From positions 35,397,093-35,461,092 of the forward strand of contig CM041091.1 of NCBI GenBank assembly GCA_023079485.1: a stretch of 64,000 nucleotides of DNA. The letters run 5' to 3'. The notes under the pieces are model-generated. The model saw only the letters and a program-made list of their open reading frames with translations, searched no databases and was not told the DNA's origin. This DNA comes from Archilochus colubris (taxonomy: Eukaryota > Chordata > Aves > Apodiformes > Trochilidae). Of this stretch, positions 52,930-64,000 are shown in pieces (positions within the stretch are counted from its first letter, which is position 1; each line of letters opens with the position of its first letter). Position numbers and translations under genes: made by a program.

Positions 52930-53790
52930 TTCTACAAAGCCTGCTCCCCTCTAGCGCTGCAGCCACCCCTGCTGGGACCCAAGTCCCGCCGACCACCGCT
53001 CGTCCAGGGCCCCTCGGCGGCCTCTCCCGGGAGCTCCTGGCCCGGCCTGGGCTTACCTGGGGCAGGAGAGGTTGGTCCAGCAGCGACCGCGTTGGAAGAG
53101 CATACGGTGTAACGGTATCTGTGCCGGTACCTTCCAAGGCACCAGAAGTCGCTGAATGCTCCGTCCCGCGCAGCCAACAGCCGCAGTCGGACGTGTCACC
53201 AGTAGCACAAGCACCCATACCGCCCTCAGCGGAACGGGATCTGCCGGCAGCCCTGGCCGGGCCGTTGGGACCAGCGGTTACGTGCGGAGCAGTTAGGCTA
53301 CGAAACCAACCACCTCCCGGCTCAGCTCAGATCTGGAATGTGACCAACGCCGCGATGGAAAAGCTGGCGTCCGGTAATCACTGCTGCTCGTTGTACCGCA
53401 ACGCGCCTTTTGCCCTGGCCCGGTGGGCGGAATAGCAGCTCGTCCCCATCCCTTTGCCCCGCCCAGACGCGGGCGCGGAGCCTGGGGCGGGGCCGGAAGC
53501 AGCGTGAGGCAGTGGCGGTGCTATGGGTAACGGTGAGGGTGCTTGTGAGCGCCGGCGTCAGCGCGGGCCGGGCCTCAGAGCCCGGGGGCGCTCCCAGAGC
53601 GGTAACTGAAGCCGGAGGGGGGGCGGGTAGTGGTGGTGTCGGGCAGCTTGAGGCTGCGGACCTGACGGCGGCCGCACCAATCAGGGTGGTTGTTGCCGGT
53701 TCCCCTCCGACGCCTGGAGGAGTGGGGCGGCCGCTGTATTGCTCGCAGCGGCTGAACAAGGCCTCTGTGGGGGAAAAAGAAAAAAAAAAT
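52930..53790. promoter_or_regulatory. CpG island between TCTN3 and ALDH18A1 with no known gene
   Basis: GC-rich, CpG-dense DNA with Sp1-type boxes (CCCCGCCC near 53457, GGGGCGGGGCC near 53484) and a CCAAT box (ACCAATCAG near 53676), so it looks like an active promoter. A minus-strand splice donor (CAG then GTAAGC) lies near 53055. Open frames on both strands are composition-driven and unrecognised. It may be a non-coding RNA promoter or a distant first exon of ALDH18A1. Confidence 0.5.
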
Positions 53791-54386
53791 TAATTGAGCG
53801 TTAAAACCGTGAGGGTACTGGAAGTGCCGTCTGTGCTCTGCTGCCTTCCTCGGGGTGTTCTCGGTCTTTTTGGTCCTCTCAAACTTTCCAGAGCCTTGTA
53901 TACTTTGGTTCAAATATTATTGAAGGTTGCAGAGCACTGCTTGTGTGTGGAGTTATTTGCAGTCTGAAGTCGCATTTTTTACCCCTGCAAGCACTAAACT
54001 AACAGTTGCATTGGCCTCATTCTCTTTGTGAGAGCAGAACTGTTGCCCCTCCTGAGATTTTATTTTCCTTGTTCATCTCTTGTGTCTACTTGCAAGATTT
54101 CTCCATGTCCAAAGAAAATATTCAAACCCTCCTGACAGTTGCGTGACACAGAGAAGTAATTATCTAGGTTTTGACCCAACTCTTGGTGATAAGCCTGTGT
54201 TGTTCCCTTAGTGATTCTTTAGAGGAGATATAACAGGATCCGGTAAGAGGATTTTTTTTAAAGAAACCTGATAGCTCTCTGAAAGAGATAATAAAACTAT
54301 AGATAAAGGAGACTTAATGAGCAAAGCTTACACAGTTTTCCCTAGCCTTTGTCAAGTGTCTCTATACTATGAAGTCAAGAACAATT

Positions 54387-54440
54387 TTTGTAGTGGAACA
54401 AAACAATCAGATGCCTCTGATTGTTTTGTTCCACTACAAA
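54387..54440. repeat. 25-bp perfect inverted repeat with 4-nt loop
   Basis: Left arm 54387-54411, loop TGCC 54412-54415, right arm 54416-54440. The arms are exact reverse complements (right arm TCTGATTGTTTTGTTCCACT then ACAAA). Outside the perfect stem, pairing continues with mismatches for about ten more positions. As RNA it would form a strong hairpin of 30 bp or more. Confidence 0.95.
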
Positions 54441-54701
54441 TTTTATTTTCTTAAATGAAAAATAACTAAAGTGCTTCAATAAACTCACCTGTGCAGACTC
54501 TGTACCCTAAAATGTGATGGATATGTGGAAGTGTTTACCTTCTTTCTAAGATTTGCTCCTGATAATACTCAGAAGCAATTTGTAAGGAATTAAACCAAAA
54601 CAAAACAAAACAATTTTTCTTCTTCTCTGGTCTACAGTAAAGTGGACACTTTAGAAAGTATGTTACCTCTTCTGTAATTGTGTCAGTGAATAATTTCTGT
54701 T

Positions 54702-54765
54702 GTTTTAACCACTTCACTGATTTATTTGTTTGCGTTTTAACTACTTCACTGATTTATTTGTTTGC
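54702..54765. repeat. 32-bp tandem duplication
   Basis: Two copies of a 32-bp unit beginning GTTTTAACCACTTCACTGAT, at 54702 and 54734, differing by one C/T. Apparently recent. Confidence 0.95.
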
Positions 54766-56109
54766 TGTACTGCCTTCTGAGCTGCTCTTTGCCAGGCTTG
54801 CTGAATACAATCTAATACTACATAAGAAGTGCATTCAGTAGCAGAGTAAGCCTCTTTCGGGCTTAGCTTCAGTAATTTTTCTGCTGCTCTTCTTGCATGT
54901 TGTATTAGTAGGAATGTGAAAGCAATGAGTTTATGTTTTTATGCAGCATCCAGGGAAGAAACATCTGTAAGTTCCTGTGGATAATACTATGAAAAGTCAG
55001 TTCAAGGTGCAGCAAAAGCCAAAAAGCAAATGGAAAGGTAGAAACTGTCAGGTAAGGAATGAAGTGCAGAATAAAAGACTATGTCATACTGCTGTGTAAA
55101 GCCTTGCTTTGTCCAAACTTGAGTACTCCTTGAAGTCTGGACTCCCCTTTAGCTAATATACTGCACTCTGTTTAAGATAACTGGGGAGGTGGAAGAGAAG
55201 CAATGGAGATGATTATCTATATGAAATAGTCTTGAGCAAGAGGATGCAATACTGCATTATTAGTGGCAGTGTAGGCTAAGGAATTGCTATGTTTTCCTCT
55301 TGCTGATGGCTTGTACTCCCATGATTGTATAGACAGTTATAGAGACACACAGATTGTATAGACTGATTGTGTAGATGGTCTCTGACCAGATAATTACCAT
55401 GATCAAGTGTTTTTTTTGAGGGGGGTGGGAACTGCAGCTTTGAGCAGGAGGGCTGGCAACACTGAACTGATGAACTTTTGGCTACTGGAACTGTTTTGGA
55501 ACAACCTAAGAATTACAACAGAGGGAGGAATGAGAAGGTGTGTGCACTATAAGTCTGCAAAATCATGAGTTGTGTGGACAAGGTGTGTAGAGCCTCAAAG
55601 TCAGACAAACTTGGAGACCCAAGAGAGTGATCAGGTAGTTCTGTTATCTTTCTTGTCCTGCTGTTGTACTCTGTCTGGGCATCTGACAGACTGCTGATCT
55701 ACTGGTATGTTTTCTTTCTTATTTTATCCTATTAGGATTTGGGTGTCAGCTTATCCTTTTTAGAAGCTGAATGCTATCTTGTTTCTCCCCAAACTCAAGA
55801 AACACATTGTGAGGGCAAAGAATAAAAAAAGGAAAGGTAGGTAAGGTAGATGGCTTAAAAATAAGGAACTGGAGGGAATACTGAACTGATCGTGAACAGT
55901 TCCCTGAGTGTGGGATTGTACTGAATGCTGTTTTGAGTGGTGCTCTTCTTGGAGAAAAAAGAGGACAGGGTTTAGAAATAAATCCTAGGTGGTCAATATC
56001 CCTTAGTTTTTCTTAGAAAGTTGTTTCTAGCTGTCTTAACTGTTGACAGAACACAGTTGTTGAAGTTCCACAGTGGGGCTTGGATAGACGGAGGTGATGA
56101 GGAACAACT

Positions 56110-56300
56110 GCTTCCCCAAAAGGGTTTTCAGGCTCTGGCACAGGTTTCCCTGAGCAGTGACATCCCCAGAGGCATTTCAAAGCTGTGTAATGTGGTACTG
56201 AGAGACACGGTTTTGTTGTGGCTTTGGCCATTTGGTGGCATGTGGCGGGTTAACACTTGGACTTGATGAAAGTCTTTTCCAACTGAAATGATTCTGAGTT
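56110..56300 (+). mobile_element. CR1 LINE 3' fragment
   Basis: Sense-strand CR1 tail with CCCAGAGGCATTTCAAAGC, GGACTTGATGAAAGTC and TTTTCCAACTGAAATGATTC landmarks. 5'-truncated and diverged. Confidence 0.75.
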
Positions 56301-56619
56301 TCTTTAATTTAGAAATGAATGCAAATGGGATAATGGAGATTAAGCGAAGAGCAAAGCCAGCACTCTTGCCCTTATAGAGGGATTTGGGGTACATTGGAGA
56401 AAACAAGGGTTTACGTCGGGGTAAAAGTGCTCTCAAAAGTCTGGCAACAGATGCCCCTTGTCTGCAGTGTGCATCAGACTGCAAACGTCTGTGAAAAGGG
56501 AAAAGTCGAGGTCATGGAAAGCTGGATGGGGAAGAGGGCCAGGCAGCCTCTGCTATGGGTAGGGCTGTCTGGACTAGTCTGGAACTAGGCAGAAAACAGT
56601 TGTTAATGCTAGAGTTTGT

Positions 56620-57100
56620 ACAGCGTTGGATTTTGTGCTGCAACGTGGAGCGGAGTTACATCATCTGCCGAGGCAGCCGGCCTGGCCTGCGTGCGGCGGG
56701 CGGGGTGAGGCAGCCCGCGGTTACATCACCTACGCGCCCGTCAGGGCCGCGCTGGCAGCGCTGAGGTGGCTGCTGCCGGTGCTGCTGCTGGGGGCCGCCG
56801 ATTGGCTGCGCCGCGTCACGTGGATCTGGCGAAGGTGGCCGCTGGCGGAGCGCGCGCCGTCGTGTCGGTGTGTTTGTGTGGCGGGAGGGGCGGGTCCGGT
56901 GCGAGGAGCGGTGTCCGTAGGGGTCTGATGAACGTGAGAGTAATTTGTCTGCCGTAGTGTTTTGCGGAGCTAAACTTCCTGTCTGTGCCGGAGCGGGTTC
57001 TGATGCTCGCGCTCCCGTGAGTCGCTCGGTTCCTCAGCATCCCCTCTCCGAGACCGGCAGCCGGAGCCGGCCCTGTCTGGTGCTGCTGCTGCACCGCCCT
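56620..57100 (+). promoter_or_regulatory. ALDH18A1: ALDH18A1 CpG-island promoter
   Basis: CpG-dense island about 2 kb upstream of the first coding exon, in the place of the mammalian non-coding first exon. It holds two TTACATCA elements (56656 and 56721; reverse TGATGTAA, an ATF4/CARE-type match), an inverted CCAAT box at 56801-56805 and a CACGTG E-box at 56817-56822. ALDH18A1 is a known ATF4-responsive amino-acid gene, which fits. The first-exon donor could not be fixed. Confidence 0.6.
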
Positions 57101-58923
57101 GCTTGAGCTGCTTCACCTTTTTATAGGCCAGGTACAGCGAAATGGAGCAGTGCTGAACTTCTGCAGCTGCTGTCTTTTGAGATACCCCGATTAAAAAAAG
57201 TGTTAGAAGGGTTCTGGCAGGCCAGTGGAGGCGTTTTATTTTGCTGCACAAGGCAGTGCCAACAGATGAGAGAGACTGCCGTGCCCAGATTCTCCTGGAG
57301 TGGATTGTTTCTCGAATAGATTCTTCCTAGAAAATAATTGCATGGTACATGTTGCTTTGAATTGCTTGTTCTCTCTGTATAACTTCTGCAGAACCCAGCC
57401 AAAGCTGTTTGTTCTAAAGACGATCTGAAGCTTTTATGTGTTTTACTCTGTTCTGAGCTGGCTTCACTCACCGAGAACCTTAAATATTTACTTACAGAGG
57501 TTTTAGCTGGTAAAGTAACAAGGCTGTTTAACTAATAAACACCCCAAATACTACAGAGGACTTACTTGTGTTATGCTAAAGACTTACTAAAATTGTGTTA
57601 ATTTCCTTGGAACTTGAATTGTATCTGCTGAATTGCTTAAAGTGTAATGCAATATAGTTCTCTTCATAGGAGTTTGGTTTCTAGATTTTTTCACTTGTGG
57701 AATGTCGTAATACTTAGTTGAAACATTGGCCTTTGTATATAAAAACAGTGACAAAAGTTTTTTAGTTTTATTTTAGCAACTGACTGCAAATGTTGACAAC
57801 TTGATGGGCCTGCAGCCAAACAGACTGTAAAGTCAATTTAGAGATTGTCACTAAAGGCATCAGTTGTAGGGGTTGAGACCTGATTTCTTGGGAAGGTGAC
57901 TAAGTTTCTCTGTAGGTATATATATTGGTAAGAATTATAGTAAGGTATAATAAAAATAACACACTGATGCAGGGTAATGAAGCAACTTCAAGTGTTCACG
58001 TACACGTATGGCAGAACTTGCCTGGTACTATAATCGTCATGGTATTTGTAATAGTCTTCCAATGCAGTTACTACGAGCTCTCCTTGTCCTCTTCAGTACC
58101 TTCTTCTTTCACCTACATGTGCAGTGTTGTTTGCTCTATCCCAGTAGTGTAGAGAGATGGATTGAAAGCAAGGGAGCAAAATTTTTCAAATGGGAAAGGA
58201 GAGGTTCCATGGCTTAAGCACTGTCTGGGAGAACTGGATTCTTGTTGTTTCCTTTGTGGTACTAGATGATTACTTCAGCTATGCCTGTCTTAGGAAATTG
58301 CTAGTTACGTGTCCCTTGTTTGCTGGGTACTTGCACTGATGGATTTTGAGTTACAAGAGTTCTGAGTGTTTGAAGGGAAACTAATTCCAAATCCCTTGGA
58401 AACTAATGTTCTTACTAGTAATCATGGTTAACATATTTTCTTTTAGTAGTGATTAGGGAAAAGTGAATTAATTAGCATATATTTTATATTGAATTGGGCT
58501 GAGATTCATGAGAAGTATAACAGATGCTCTGTTGTGGGGTGTATGAGAAGTCTGGATGATACAACCTCTGTTTTTATTTCTTGCAGGCTTCTCTGTGAAC
58601 AAAGGTAAAACTTTTCTCCATTTTAGGTACAGTACTAGTGTAATGCTAAGTCTTTTCCTTTCTTGGAGAACCTTATTTTGTTCTTGATCTTTAGCAATGA
58701 TTATCTGCTAACAGGCAGGGAACAGGGGAATTCTGCAAAATGGAGTGTTCTTGTCTCTTGCACAAGGAAATTACATTAAGACTGTCCAGAGCAAAGGGGA
58801 GCTGATGAGTGGGGAGTGCATGTGAGGGGAGAAATATGTATGTAAATTTACTGATATTTAACCAGCTTTCCCCCTTCTTCCCTTCTTCCCTTCTTTTTAA
58901 CTCACATATATCCTTATTTTCAG
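57101..58923 (+). other. ALDH18A1: ALDH18A1 5' intron
   Basis: AT-rich DNA between the CpG promoter and the first coding exon. It contains a possible 18-nt micro-exon (58587-58604) bounded by TTTCTTGCAG and GTAAAA. A pyrimidine-rich CCCTTCTT repeat lies near 58870-58893. No coding evidence. Confidence 0.45.
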
Positions 58924-58936
58924 AAGGTATCTCAAA

Positions 58937-64000
<5,064 letters not shown>

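Larger units (their letters stand above)
53791..56620. other. Intergenic or 5' region between two CpG islands
   Basis: AT-rich DNA. Contents recognised: a 25-bp inverted repeat at 54387-54440, a 32-bp tandem duplication at 54702-54765 and a CR1 3' fragment near 56.2 kb. No coding exon seen. It could be an ALDH18A1 5' intron if the 53-kb island is an alternative promoter. Confidence 0.45.

Noticed and set aside
52899..53435. 178-codon + strand frame after TCTN3
   Set aside because: It starts in AT-rich flank and runs into a CpG island with no protein similarity I recognise. It probably reflects GC composition.

Overview
The window looks like a bird genome. It carries CR1 LINE fragments, ERVL-type solo LTRs of avian style, GC-rich CpG-island promoters in an AT-rich background, and an intact vertebrate ancient (VA) opsin gene, a gene placental mammals lack. 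No bacterial or plasmid features are present. All genes are spliced; the exon coordinates below were placed by hand from splice signals, reading phase and remembered family sequences. No search was run.

Layout. (1) 1-4422: the last two coding exons of INPP5A (+), ending in a CAAX box, followed by 3' UTR to about 5.8-6.1 kb. (2) 8340-10738: NKX6-2 (-), three coding exons, complete, convergent with INPP5A. CpG-rich DNA surrounds it from about 6.4 to 14 kb, including an AT-rich but CpG-dense stretch at 11.7-12.25 kb. (3) 14-29.9 kb: mostly gene-free DNA with a small CpG island and a 19-bp minisatellite at 15.95 kb. (4) 29927-34759: VA opsin (+), five coding exons, complete. (5) 34.8-42.5 kb: intergenic, with a probable LTR remnant at 38.66 kb and a GGTAT microsatellite at 42.06 kb. 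(6) 42726-51803: TCTN3 (tectonic-3, +), thirteen coding exons. Exons 2-13 are clean; exon 1 looks damaged or misassembled and lacks the tectonic cysteine-rich block. (7) 52.9-53.8 kb: a CpG island with no recognisable gene. (8) 56.6 kb to the window end: ALDH18A1 (P5C synthase, +), its CpG promoter and five coding exons covering most of the glutamate-5-kinase half. The gene continues beyond 64000.

The genes do not form one pathway. INPP5A ends Ins(1,4,5)P3 signals, NKX6-2 is a neural and oligodendrocyte homeobox repressor, VA opsin is a deep-brain photoreceptor, TCTN3 belongs to the ciliary transition zone, and ALDH18A1 makes the precursor of proline and ornithine. The order is informative. 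INPP5A and NKX6-2 map to human 10q26.3, while TCTN3 and ALDH18A1 map to 10q24.1. Their adjacency here, with the mammal-lost opsin between them, places an evolutionary breakpoint inside this window.

Points most worth a second look: the damaged TCTN3 exon 1; the conserved tandem splice donor in ALDH18A1; paired ATF4-type sites in its promoter; a near-perfect 25-bp hairpin at 54.39 kb; an unidentified minus-strand coding-like block at 13.85-13.96 kb; and the CpG-dense AT-rich domain upstream of NKX6-2.
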